In this document: positions 11,401 to 23,186 of the stretch, in pieces
Numbering within the stretch: position 1 is the stretch's first letter
Layout: every line of letters begins with the position of its first letter
Source: Clitoria ternatea
Taxonomy: Eukaryota; Streptophyta; Magnoliopsida; Fabales; Fabaceae
NCBI GenBank assembly: GCA_037962975.1
Contig: CM075671.1
Span: 10,215,001 to 10,279,000 of the forward strand
Length of the DNA: 64,000 nt
Direction: 5' to 3'
The notes under the pieces: model-generated
Told to the model about the DNA's origin: nothing
The model's database searches: none
What the model saw: the letters and a program-made list of their open reading frames with translations, nothing else
Translations under genes and position numbers: made by a program

Positions 11401-11733
11401 CCTTCCTTCTTGATGCTGAGCATTCACCAGTGGGAGGTTTCGTTGCTCCTCCATGTATGTAGGAATACGAGAGTAGTTAGGAGTACTTGATTCCTCCTGC
11501 ATGTGTGGTTCATGATGTAGCTGTCTTGCGGGACCAGCTTTCTCATGCACTGGGTTCGTTTTTTCACGACGAAATTCTGCAAGTTCTTCTCTCAACATTC
11601 GAATCATGTCATCTCTTGGATCTGGAGAATCAGCTTGCGTTGCTTTTTTCTGAGCATCATTATCGAAGTTAAGACGTCTGGGATTGCGTGGAGGAGAATC
11701 CTCGTTCTACACCTCTGGTCCTTGTCCCTCCAT
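8395..11733 (-). CDS. Tat Gag, aspartic protease and reverse transcriptase
   Basis: The reading frame starts at ATG 11733 but meets TAG at codon 9 (11707-11709). The next in-frame ATG is at 11607, giving 1070 residues. Counting from 11607, the Gag domain is near 95-215 (LSWFKSLP at about 150), a Cys/His cluster CEFHESVGHTTEEC lies near 357, protease DQGSS near 535, and reverse transcriptase ends with catalytic YIDDI near 925. The polyprotein is cut off when the frame enters the inverted LTR; the remaining domains resume beyond the insertion. The role is reverse transcription in virus-like particles of an LTR retrotransposon. The early stop and the insertion make this copy non-autonomous. Confidence 0.88.
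8421..8656. repeat. 236-bp direct repeat, right copy
   Basis: Second copy of 7385-7620, starting directly after the CAGTTCA end of the inverted LTR. On the coding (minus) strand it is the last part of pol before the frame enters LTR sequence and stops at 8395. Confidence 0.93.
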
Positions 11734-11780
11734 TAGTGATGAAGATTGATCAAAGATTGTGGGATTACCAAATTTACAGG

Positions 11781-11798
11781 TCCCACTGGGCGTGCCAA
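11781..11798 (-). other. Primer-binding-site region of the Tat element
   Basis: Directly inside the CA end of the 5' LTR the minus strand reads TTGGCACGCCCAGTGGGA, where the primer-binding site must lie. The TGG start fits pairing with a tRNA CCA end. I do not assign the tRNA. Confidence 0.6.
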
Positions 11799-12602
11799 TG
11801 AACTGTTCTTTACAGGGGGTGTAGAGATATGCTCGTAGAACAACTCAAAATATATATATATATGTGTTTTTGATACAAAGCAATGTGTGTATAAATACAA
11901 ATACGAAGAGTCTTTGTATGTTGAGGCGGAGTGTAATGTACTCTGTGGCGGTGTCACAGTCCGCCTGACGGGGTCTTCTTTGTCTTGACCCGATTGGGGG
12001 TGGTACCTGCAATCGTTCTCCGACGCTCAAGTCAGTATTTCAGAATACTTAGAGATTTAGAAAGACAGTCAGAGAGAATTATGCAAGTAAGAGAGTGTAA
12101 GGTTTAGAGAAAATGGAAAAGATCCCTTATACCTTTTTGAGAGAGGTTTATATACCTGTTACTGGTGCTCCATTATTGGTAGGACCCGCTCCTTGTCTTC
12201 AGGCATAATGCTGAAAAGGTAGTGGGTCCTTGCGCCGTTTACATGCACCATTATTGTAGTAGGTATCACAACTTGTCTGAAAAGCGTTAGTGCTTTAATA
12301 TTTTATTGTTATTCCCCTTAATGCGTGACAGCGTGATTCCCATTATTAACCTCTCAAGACAGAGTCAATCTCGTGCCGGGGTTGTGAGTATGGGCTCGCT
12401 ACGCAGTGTGGGAAATTCAATATTCCGCCAATATTGAGCCTATGGCTTGGCGGAGTAACAACTTTGGCAGGGTTACTTTCCTTGGCGGAGTAACATGCCT
12501 TGGCGGTGTAAGGTGCCTTGGTGGTGTAACATGCCTTGGCGGGGTTGCGTTCCTTGGCGGAGTAACATGCCTTGGCGGAGTTACTTGCCCTGGCGGTATG
12601 CA
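11799..12602 (-). mobile_element. 5' LTR of the Tat element
   Basis: The LTR reads TG at 11799 and CA at 12601-12602 on the plus strand and abuts the primer-site region. It matches the inverted copy at 7621-8420 nearly base for base. U3 holds an array of about 17 bp units (CTTGGCGGAGTAACATG) at about 12445-12600, and a TATA word lies near 12150. No 5-bp target duplication can be checked because the other end of the element is outside the window. Confidence 0.82.
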
Positions 12603-13205
12603 TTCCGTATAGAGGTATTCGTAGTGTATTTAAAGCATACTTCTCTTTATTCAAAATGCTGATCTGGCAAGGCATTAAAGCCATGCTCTTGGGGGCCGAT
12701 GTTAGGACCGGATAAAAAACTATCATTTTATTTTCTACTACTATTAAGAAAAAAAAATGCTATTTCCAACAACTGTAGCATGATCGTTTATTTATCTGCA
12801 TCTAAAATTAATCTCACTAAGAATCTGCCATTTAGTATAGCACTACATGTGTAACCATTGAATTCGTATCTTAGTGTTTCCTATCAATGCAATACAATTT
12901 AGGATGCTCCATAACTCAAGTCAGCACCAAACCCCTCCCCACGTTCGATTTAAACTGGAAAAAACAAGAGACTAACTTCTAAGCATAGATTTACGTTTAC
13001 AAAATCTTCATGGGAAAGCCTCATCAGAATTTATCGGCACGAATCTGCTTCAGAACTGCACTTACACTTTCTGCTTCCTGTAATATTTGGAGCGGCAGCT
13101 CAAACTCCCATGCTTTTGCCTTTAGTGGGATCATCACTGATTCCTAATCTAAAACGCCAGCATGTCCTTGAAGCTATATAACTTTCAAAGGAAGTATGAT
13201 GATTC
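12603..13205. other. Spacer between the Tat LTR and ZW10, holds the ZW10 3' UTR
   Basis: About 600 bp without a gene. The right part should be the 3' UTR of the minus-strand ZW10 gene. The left 100 bp (to about 12710) could still be LTR if the Tat edge is further out than I placed it. No other structure seen. Confidence 0.55.
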
Positions 13206-16200
13206 TTAAAAACTTGCAGTTTGTATCCTCCATAAACAATCTTTTCTTAAAGGCGAGTCTGTGAATATAGCTTTTATGAAATCTTGCACCTGCAAAGAGG
13301 TCCACAGCCAGATATGTAAGAAACATGACGAGGGGTGAGAATGCATGTGATGATAGACCTCATCAGATACTGTTTCCTATAGTTTTAGTTATGCATAACA
13401 TCACTATTAATAGAAAATGAAATACTGGTTAATCATATGTAATAAGTAACAACCCAGTCAAGCAGTTCTTTTTCCTGTAGTAGTGCAGAGTTTGACACCC
13501 AAAAATCTTTTGTTGATTGTGAAAATAAAAAAGATAACATCTAATTTTGGAAAGAAAATGAAATTATTTTAAATCATCCAAGTGAACACAAAATAGGTAA
13601 TAATAGGTCCTATCATGGAAATGAAGGTAATAAAATATATTGTTCCAAGAAACGAAGTCATCAACACACAAGCAATACCTCAGTTATAGTAAAGCCACAC
13701 GATAGCAATTCATTGTTCTCCCAAGATGCTGTAATGGATTTTAAGGGCATATCTAGTAATTCTGAGGGACATGAAAGATGAAGATGTTAGTTGACAACGG
13801 AAGAGTCAATTACTATCCAACAACAGCTTCCAAAGAAATAATTAAGTAGATGACACAACATGCCTGATAGTTTGCGGATTTTACATAAAGATGGGATAGA
13901 ATCTTCAAGGGACTCCACAGAAATCTCGGGGGAATTCTGATCCCCAGCGGCCAAGGACTCAAATAAAGATGATAGGTTTTCCAGCATTAACTGAATAAGT
14001 TTTTGTAGCTGGAAATACGAGTGGAACAATGCATTAGAGCAATTTCAAAAGTACAATGGCACAAATTACAAGCATTATTTTGTTGACTATGGACTCCACC
14101 TGTAAAGTCTCCTCTGCAGCTATGTCATCTAATAGAAGTATATCTCTTGCAATTCTTGAGAAAACTGACTCCAAGACTGTACACATGCTTTTCCTGTAAG
14201 TTGAAGGCAGTAAAAGTGGCTCCCATACGATATGTACTTTTTCCAGAATGAAAGCAACCTGTTAAATCAACAAAAGTGGCTCCCATGTCATTGTGAAACT
14301 AAAAAGACTTCAGCTAATACTAGTAACTTGGTAGTAATATATCACCTGCCTTGGGGCTTGCAAACAGCTAAAAAAAAAGGAACATAGGGATAACAAATAT
14401 GGGATAACAAATAGTACAGTTGTACACATTGACGAGAAAATCACCTGGTCTAAGCTGAATTTAGCTGATTCAAATTGTTTCATTTGATGAGTATTCTGAA
14501 ATCCACCAGCACCATCTATAGCCTATAAAATATGGGTAGTTATGGGAAAGTACCAAGTCAGTAAGGCAAATTTCAAGTTCAACAATAAGCAAGAAAGATA
14601 TCTGTAGATGGTGCAAGCATTTTAACAAAGGCAATACCTGCTTCAAATTATAAATAACATGATGAACTTGTCTCTGCAGTATTTCTTCCGCCAAAAGCAG
14701 AAATCTTGGAGCCAAATCAACAAACACAGCATGCTCCTTCATGGAACTTGGAAAGTCTGTTCGATACTGAGACCAGAACATCCAATTTGCATTAGCAAAA
14801 GAGGGGGAAAGGAAAAGGCAATATATAAAATAAAAACGGTTTACATTAAATGTTTACCATGACTTTTTCATTTAATGACCAAAGATCAAATTATGGCTTT
14901 AGGCCTAGGGTTATTTAAGCAAATGCTACAATCTAACATAGAAATAATACATGATAAATATGACAATAAGAATAAAAGAATAAGTACGTTTTTTTATTTC
15001 AAAACTAGAAAACTATTTAAATATTGTGAATGAATGTTATTCTTAGCTATCCAAGTATGTATACCTCAAATGCAAACCCAAGTATCTCCTGGGAGAGATA
15101 AAGACAGTCATTGTGCATAAGAACAGCTACTTGATTGATGCCATTAAGCTGCCTCTCTAGCTTCACAAATCAAAAACGAAAGTAATTACTGTAAGCTTAA
15201 AGCATACACCGAACAACTAACAATCAAAGACCGCGATAACCTTGTTAGGAGTAACAACTTCATAAAGAACATAAATTCTCCACAAAATTTAGGTATTTCC
15301 GTATTTGATGTCATTCATATGTCATCTCAGCTAAAGATCAGAGCAAATATAAATAATAGTACAAAGGCCATTACTCTAGAAAAATGATGTCAATGTTACC
15401 AATAGAATTAGGTTACTCTGTTAAATTCACCTCTTGAAATGAATCCCTGATGAAAGAAATATTAAAAAAGTAGTGCTACTTCCTTACTAACCTTGACAGG
15501 CACAACTACTTCATAAAGAAGTACAGCATCTCTAGCTGTGTGATAAAATTCCAAAGCTACTTTTGTAGATGACAGGCAAACATCCTGTATAAGTTTCAAA
15601 TGTAAAATCAGTTTCCCTATTAATACAAAAAGTCCTTCAAAGTCAATAAAGCAAAAAGGTTGAATATTTATTAAATTAAGAGTATCTCAGAGTATGGTTC
15701 AAAACTTAAACAATTACCATTACAGATTTAGTGTGAAACAAACAAAAAATAAACAATGCAATTTTTCATTAACTGCAGTGTAAATGTAATTAAATAAAAT
15801 CATTTTAATTCCAAACAATTTAACTTCAACACTATTTTCAAAATTACAGATTTAAATCCCCTCACTTCAGTGACCAATATAGCTAATCCAATCCAAGAAA
15901 GAAGCCTCTCATTTAAATTCTTGTGTTTTTCTCTTTTCTCCAGCAGTTCATAACTATCTCTGGCATTAATTGAATTAGATTATTTATATTTCATTTAATT
16001 CAACCATCTTAATTTTTTGGTATATGAAAGAAATACTCAATTACCACAATAAATTACAGGTCAGGCAATTCAATAATTCATCATTTAATTTAAGTTTAAC
16101 CAATCAAATCAAAATTTATACCATGATGGATATTAACATTTTAAAGAATGAAATCACCAAAATGACTATGTCCAATCTCTATATTTGAAAATGACATCAT

Positions 16201-19200
16201 TGCTGGATAACAGATATCAGGTGAATATTGAATAATATGGTAAGAGAAGGGATCCCAGTTTCAAGCTACTAGAGAAACACCATAAACCTCTGATTGGAGT
16301 AACTGGCTAGAGACCTTTGTCTTAAATCCATTATTATGATAATATTCTGCCATCACCTATACCTATACAGCTCACAGATCTTCGGCAGTGGGACCTGTTC
16401 TAGATCCCTACTCTATGTATGGAGAGAACAAAGTTTTTAGTTCTGTGTATTTTTGCTTTAGTTTATCAGCAGTATAACAGAAATGGTAAGTGGTAACTGT
16501 TACAGTATATTCATTAGTCTGAATCAGGATTGAGGTGGTGAAACATACACATATTAATGAAAGTCCAGAGCTTATATTTCAAATAAATTATGCTGCGTAG
16601 AGTCATTAGAAAAATATTGATAATTCTGGATTGTATACCTGCAGTGTCTGATGAACTAGCTCCATCAACTGTTTTGCAGCTTTGGATACCAAACACCTCT
16701 CCGATAAAAAAAGCAAATCTACCACATGGCTGGATGACTTGAGAGATGTTCCATCATTCTTCCAAATAGAACCACCCCTAGTATACTCCTGCAGTAACAT
16801 TCTTCACCAATAACTACAGAATCACAGATCAAAATAGTAACAGAAGAATTCCCCCAGTCTAGAAACTCACTTGAGGAATTGAAAAGTCACACTCAAGAAG
16901 CAGATTTCTAGCTTTAGCAATGATCTCTGTCTTTTTCTTATATGCAAAGTGAACCTCAACATTTTCAGCAAAATTGCTCAGCCTGTTATCCTTTTCATCT
17001 GATGCTGAAATGTACATAAGCTCTTTCAAAGCTGCCTCAAATTCAGATGAATATTTGATGATCTTCTGAAAGTCAGGAAGTTTTGATGCATCTGTTGGGA
17101 CAACCTGAAATCAGACATCATGAGTGATTATCTGCAAACGTTTAAATACTCATTTCCTCTCTGGCTTTTAGACACTACAACTAAACACCAAATAATTGTT
17201 GTAGAACATAAGACAGACAACAGCAGCATTCAATTCGATTACAACTGAAATCAATGAAAAGTACTTTTATGGACATAGACACATCCTTAGGTTTGTTCAA
17301 ATTGAAGATGCATAGGTATAGTCTTTGTTCAATCAAGTTTCTAACAGCATACAGCTTAAAGCCAAACCTTTGACAGAAAGCTAGATATTATTAGCTCTGA
17401 TATCCTTGGCCATGTCAACCGTCCAAAACATCTGATCCAAGAACTGTTCTGGAAGCAAATACTTCTGTGAATAAATTTGATAAACAGCAAAATCCCTGAA
17501 TAGAGAAACTCTCCATCCAAATATTCAAGCTGCAAATTGAAAATCAAATATTTAGAAACAAAGTAGCAGTTACAATGCTTCGTAGTGAATTCAAGAGAAA
17601 ATTAACTAAAAATATTGACAACACTGTCTAAAAATAAAGCCAATACTAATAACACATACAAGCTAAAACAACCCCCCACCAGGTGTATCTGTCAGTGAAC
17701 AGCAAAGTATGAGCAATGAAATTAATTCTAATACCCTGCCTAACACATCACACTCACCTTACTATCTGGGGATGGAACTATCTTCAGTACAGCTGATTCT
17801 GGATTCAACTCCTCTAGAAACGAAAAAGGTCCTCCACAATTTACAAAAGGAGTGATAACATATTTGATCACCAAATCAGCAACTTTAGCAAGTCCATACT
17901 CTAGAATACCAACCACCTAAAACATGACACAAATTAGAGGAAAAACAAATACACACAACTGAGCATCAATTTCTGAATTTACAACGACGCAAAAGGAACA
18001 AATACAAAAAATAACAGGAACTAACTTACATCCATTGCCTCCATAACTGTTTGTAACTGAATAGTGTTCATATTCTGAACTTCTAAATGATATTTGACTT
18101 CAACTTGATTCAAGTCCCCATCAAATCGCACAGCCTTCTCCATAAACTTCACAAGAACCTCTTGAATCTACAAACCCAAATCGAATTCCTCTAAAAACAA
18201 TCACAAACTCAATAAAAATCACAAACTATCCAATCATCATTACAATGACACAAATTACATTAATTGATTATAATGCAAATACAAATATAATTCAAGTGTT
18301 CCCTACACAGTTCATCATCGTCATATTATTATTATTGTTATTTTTTATTATTATCATATTTAGTTGAAAATTTTCCAGGTAAAATATACTAGGCTGAATT
18401 CAAACCTCATAAAAGATTTCACAGACCAAAAGTGACCATACTTACTAGTACTACTTGGCCTCTATTAAGGGGAAAGACAATGAAAACAATGTTCAAAGCC
18501 ATGAAACCTTGCATTTGTTTATTCCACAGTTCCACAAACCAACAGTGAATAAAATTTCCTCTCATGCATAGTTGTGTAACAATGCATTTCAAACACATCA
18601 GTTACTCCTACTTATTTCAGTTTCCATATTCTAAAAGGCCTCAATTCAATTCAATTAAACACATACAAAACATTCAAAGCACCAATCTCATTCATTGCTA
18701 CGTAACTACAACCAAATGCATCAAAGCACACAAAAAAAAAACGTAACAACAAAGCAGAGTAGTACCTCTTCGAAGCACTGAGACCACTCCTTCCTCAACA
18801 ATCCATACACCAAGGGCTCCCTCTCATCCTCATCATCAATCCTCAAGGAAACCTTCAACTCCTTCAATCCTTGAGCAGCGAATTGGAACCTTCCACTCCT
18901 CAACGCTTCCCTAACACTCTCCAGCCCCTGGTTCAGAGCCACAACGGTCCTAACCAACCCTAGGAGCTCCTTCTTCACCTTCAGCTCCTCTCTCTTGGCC
19001 TTCACCTCCTCCACCACGCCGCGCACCTCCGCGTGGATCGGGCGGTCGGAGAGGAGACGGAGGATCGCGGAGACGTCGTCAGAGACGTGGCGAGTCTGGG
19101 AAACGGCGTCATTGCAGAGGGAGAAGAGGTTGGCGAAGTCGTCGCGGTGCGAGACGAGGTAGGACTGGACCTGCGAGCGGATCTGGAGGGAGTGAGACTC

Positions 19201-19314
19201 GAGGCGCTGGATCAGGAGACGGAGATCGGGTGCGGAGAGAGGGGAGTTCGGGTCCGAGAGATCTTGCGCCGAGAGGAGATCTCGGACGTTAATCGTGTCG
19301 AACAGAGACTCCAT
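13206..19314 (-). CDS. ZW10: ZW10 homologue (Dsl1/NRZ-type tethering complex subunit), 14 exons
   Basis: The first exon starts MESLFDTINVRDLL and matches the N-terminus of plant ZW10 as I know it. Exons on the minus strand: 18766-19314, 18030-18167, 17758-17916, 17368-17529, 16871-17104, 16639-16788, 15492-15584, 15065-15160, 14638-14766, 14445-14522, 14100-14258, 13864-14008, 13679-13761 and 13206-13289. All junctions keep the frame and give 752 residues, close to the usual plant length; the C-terminus has FIKAIFTDSPLRKDCLWRI. Introns are GT-AG except the one after exon 12, which has a GC donor. In plants ZW10 (MIP1) is known to work with MAG2 and a Sec39-type partner in tethering Golgi-to-ER vesicles; in animals it also acts at kinetochores. 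The gene looks intact. Confidence 0.94.
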
Positions 19315-19439
19315 CGACGGTGGAGGAGGAGACGGTGGAGGTTGCTAACGTGCGCTTTGGAGTGTTAGTCTCGTGAAGAGTAGGGGAAGATGGGAGCGTT
19401 TGGACTTGATGGACTTTTTTTGTTCTTGCTCTGTGTAGC

Positions 19440-19545
19440 TAGTTACGACCCGGCCCGGCCCGGCCCATTTGGGAAATGGGGTGAAATTCCAAGAAAAGCC
19501 CAGAGTTTACACTCGGCATAAAACATTAAGGCCCTTGGGCTCAAC
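19440..19545 (-). promoter_or_regulatory. ZW10 promoter with site II-type GGCCCA motifs
   Basis: About 130-230 bp upstream of the ZW10 ATG lies a tandem CCCGGCCCGGCCC run ending in GGCCCA (19452-19467). AAGCCCAG (near 19496) and GGCCCTTGGGC (about 19530) follow. TGGGCY/GGCCCA elements are known TCP-factor sites in promoters of constitutively expressed plant genes. No TATA box is obvious, which fits that promoter class. Function is inferred. Confidence 0.5.
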
Positions 19546-19560
19546 CTAAGAGTATTCCGG

Positions 19561-20340
19561 TAGATGTGATCTTGTGTCTTGATTGAGGTTGTTTTAAGTT
19601 CTTAGGACAGTATAGTTTGTGGTTGTTATGGTTATTATTTATTATGACCATGATGTCCGAATTAGTTTGATAGGGTTTAAGAAAGAAAATGTAGGTTTAT
19701 TTTTTTCTTTAACCATGTGTATCTTCTTTGTAAATAATCTTATTTGTTCTAATTATTTTATCTTAATTAGAAGACAAAAATTGTAAGTTTGTTTTTTATT
19801 TAACCTCAAGTATCCTTATTTGGAGACAATCATGTTTGAGTTGGAAACTAATATTGTTTAAGGAAAATCAAACATGTATCATTTGAACCAACTACCCATT
19901 GATAAAAATGTAGGTCTATTTTTGTTCATTACCCATATATATGGGGTTATAACTATAGCTAAAGATTTTGGGATTGTTTAAAGTTTGGTGAAATTGAATT
20001 TGAAGCTTTTATTCCTATTATTATTATGGTTTTAGATTATGATTTTATGATTCCTTGATAACATGACTTTTAAATATGAAAAAAATAAAATACGTTTCTT
20101 TTTAAGAGTTCCAAAAAGAGAAAAATACACATATAGAAATAATTAATTGTATTAACTTCCATAAAACAATATTTATTTTCTTATTATATTTCAATTATTT
20201 ATTATTATTAATAATTAACACATGAATTTTATTGTAAAAATTGATCAATTAATGTTCTCTATAGAGCAATAATATTTAGAAACACAAAGGGGTATTTAAA
20301 ATATTCTCAAAAGTATTAGCAAATAGACCTAGGCCCATGA
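19561..20340. other. AT-rich intergenic DNA
   Basis: Upstream of ZW10 there is AT-rich sequence with no ORF, tandem repeat or recognisable element. Confidence 0.5.
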
Positions 20341-22985
20341 TGCAAAATTGATTGGACCAAATCAATGCTTCTTTGTGCAAGGCAGACATGGAATGGATAA
20401 TGTTATTATCTTTCAAGAACTGGTTCATTCATTTCGAGCACCCTATCCCAATAAGAAGCATATGATTTTGAAAATTGATATGGCAAAGGCATATGATAAG
20501 ATGAATTGAGATTTTATTTTAAAGGTGATATATTCTATTAAGTGTTTGGAGGCCTTCACTGCTGCCGTTAAAGGGCGCATATCCACTTTTTCCATGAAAG
20601 TAAAATGGAATAGGAAACTCTCTCATGTCTTTCTTCCTCGATGTGGTCTCCGCTAAAGGAATCCTTTATCACCATATTTATTTGTGCTTGGCATGGAAGG
20701 GCTGAGCCTTGTCATTCAACAACTTGTGGATTTAGGAGCATGGAAACTGTACGTGGGCACAAGAGGAGGGCCCACTATCTTGTGCTTATTATTTGCGAAT
20801 AACGTTATTCTAGCTTCTAAGGCTTCACTGGAACAAGTTAATGTTATTAAGAAGACACTTTCATTTTTTTTGTGAGATATCAAGACAAGAAGTAAATTTT
20901 AATAAATCTAGTTTTTTGGGAAAAAATTTCCACTTGTTTTCCAAATTTTCATTTCTTAGAATAGTAAGAAAAATTTTGAAAACCCATTTAGATAATGTGA
21001 CAGTTTTTCAATTTGGAAAACTAGAAAACTAAAAAAGTTGTAAGTGCACTCAATTTTTCAATGTTTTTTCAAACATTTTTTAATTTAAATTAATTAAGAT
21101 ATGTCTTATATATATTATTTATGACAATATTATATAGTATATGCATCACATAAAAATTATGACAAAAAATTTAAAAGTAATATTAAAATAAGAGCAAATG
21201 AGTTTGTGTTTAAATATATTTCAAAATAGTTACAAAAAATAATAAAAATATTATCACGATACATCATAAAAATCATATGAAATATTAAATCTTAAATTTA
21301 ACAAAAAAATAAAAATGTAAATTGATAGATATTATGGGGTTGGTATTTCCGCTAATAACTAACTTATAATAACAACCCTTTACCAATTTTTTTTGTTAAG
21401 CATGATTAGAGAAAAGTCAATTCAATATTTAAAGATGATAACACTAATTTAAATGAATAGTACAAGTTGCGTGTTTTTAATTTTCGAAAACTTGTAGCAG
21501 TAGATCTTTTCGAATTAGAAGCAGTCTGTTTCATATTCCTATTTGGTTTATAGCACTCTTTATCTTGTAATTCAGTTATCTTATCTTGTAATTCTTTTCT
21601 ATTTTTTACTTTTCTTAGAAAACCTTTTAAAAGAGTTTTCTGATTTTCTTAAAAAATAGAAAATCAGTTTTCTATTTTTCTGTGAAAAAATTTAAATAAT
21701 TTATAAATAAATAATTTTTTATTTTTTATTTTTTTTAAGAATAATTTTCTATTTTTATAAGAAAACTTATGAACTAAACGCAACATAGAAGAGTTCCTTC
21801 TTGATCCAATTCTAAATAGACTTATGACCATTGCCCCACCTATCATGGGAACTCGGAAAGACACTATTGGTTAGGCCTTGTCTCTAGATGGAGAATTTTT
21901 CCATTTCCTCTACGTATCACCTTCTACATAAAGAAAGGTAATAATGATCTAGCTGTTACAGTATCGAAGTAGAGGGGACTAGCTTGAGTAAAATCGTTTT
22001 GTTGGTTAATAATGCATGGAAAAATTTTAAAAAAGCAGGAAAGGTGCCATCGCCATATGAGTACATCAAATTTATGCCCGAGATGTGAGGATGGTGCATA
22101 AACAATCCTTCACCTCTTGCGTGATTTCCCATACGCAGGGGATTTGTGGAGAGAGTGGATTAATGACTTTTCATGGGTTCCCATACGCAGGATTGACTTC
22201 TAGTGAATTTGAAAAGTAGGCATAAAATGACTAACGAGACAACATGGAATGTGGTGTTTCCAATAGCTATCTGGTAACTATGGAAAAATCGCAACAATAT
22301 GGTGTTTGGGACATGCAAGTGTTGAGGAAACATATTATGGATCATGTTTTCCTTATTAACGCTGGTATCTTGGATCCTGTGGCTACTAAGTTGGAAAAAA
22401 GATATGTAGATTGTCTGATCCATAGGAATGCTCCTCCGGATGGGTCTTCTAAAATGAATGTTGATGCTTCATTTTGTACACAGGATAAAAAGGTGACTTG
22501 TAGTGGTATCTTAAGGGATTATACAGGTAGAGTGATTTCAACTTACTCCTATAACTTGGGAACATGCTCGATAGTGGCGACGAAACTGTGGGGTATTTAT
22601 CATGGTCTTAAGGTTGCAGAAGAAAGAAGGATGAAAGTTCTCATATTATAGTCAAGCTCGGTGATTGTTGTTAACCTTGTGGAAAAAGGGAGATTCCTTT
22701 TCCCATCATCTTGGTATGTTGATCCTTGATGTTAGGCAGATTTTGTCCCGTAATAAGGAATGAGTAGTTTCTCATGTACATAGAGGAGGGAAATAGGTGT
22801 GCTGATCGTTTAGCTTTATTAGGATACTTTATTTATTCTAATTGGTATCATTGTGTACTAGTCTTACCCTTTCTCGTTAATTCAATTAATTAAAGAAGAT
22901 TTTAGGGGGTGGCCTTCCCCGAAAGGTTGTAACTTTGTAATAGTAGACAGTAGCCTATTTTTAATAATAATAAAAAAGAAACATT
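20341..22985 (+). pseudogene. Decayed LINE retrotransposon: reverse transcriptase and RNase H remnants
   Basis: Broken frames still read as plant LINE reverse transcriptase: FVQGRHGMDNV and MAKAYDKMN near 20370-20510, then NPLSPYLFVLGM near 20660, and LLFANNVILASK near 20790, where the active site FADD has become FANN. After about 870 bp of unrelated AT-rich DNA, the 3' half returns with an RNase H-like domain at about 22440-22650 (KMNVDASF, GILRDYTG). The relic ends near an A-rich TAATAATAAAAAAG tract at about 22965. Many stops and frameshifts show it is old. It has no function left that I can see. Confidence 0.75.
20913..21780. other. AT-rich insert splitting the LINE relic
   Basis: The LINE frame breaks after the segment reading QEVNFNKSS and resumes near 21790. 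The intervening AT-rich stretch has no ORF. I looked for terminal inverted repeats and found no convincing pair, so its nature is open. Confidence 0.35.
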
Positions 22986-23186
22986 AAGACATATTTAAAA
23001 GATAAAAATCAAAATAAGACATTTAAAAGAAAAAATAAAATGAAAACGGAAAACTATATTTTTCACAAATTGACCTATGTTTTATGATCAAACCCGGACC
23101 CTGCTTCATTCGGCAAAACCTCAATTCCTCAATGTTGCACACTTGAACTGCCTTTCTTGTTTTCCTCCTCTGCGTACAACACTCAA

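Larger units (their letters stand above)
1..12602 (-). mobile_element. Tat-type Ty3/gypsy LTR retrotransposon, 3' LTR outside the window
   Basis: Read on the minus strand the order is 5' LTR (11799-12602), primer-site region, Gag, protease, reverse transcriptase, RNase H, a second RNase H, integrase, two minisatellites and an antisense extra ORF. The 3' LTR must lie left of position 1. Two RNase H domains in a row and an extra ORF between integrase and the 3' LTR are known marks of the Tat lineage. The coding part carries an early Gag stop at 11707-11709, an integrase stop at 6183-6185 and an inverted LTR insert at 7621-8420, so this copy is defective. The outer edge of the 5' LTR is chosen as 12602 because it gives TG...CA ends; it could lie up to about 100 bp further right. 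It sits about 600 bp past the 3' end of ZW10. Confidence 0.85.

Noticed and set aside
11799..12710. A longer 5' LTR reaching the GGGGGCCGATG text near 12700
   Set aside because: The inverted copy stops matching at 12598, and TG...CA ends fit 12602. Not excluded, but nothing in the window supports the longer form.
12346..12726. 126-residue open frame running through the Tat 5' LTR
   Set aside because: It is the LTR U3 tandem array read in one frame plus flanking DNA, with no domain.
13206..19314. tRNA or small RNA genes in the ZW10 introns
   Set aside because: I looked for tRNA-like arms and conserved box motifs and saw none that I could support.
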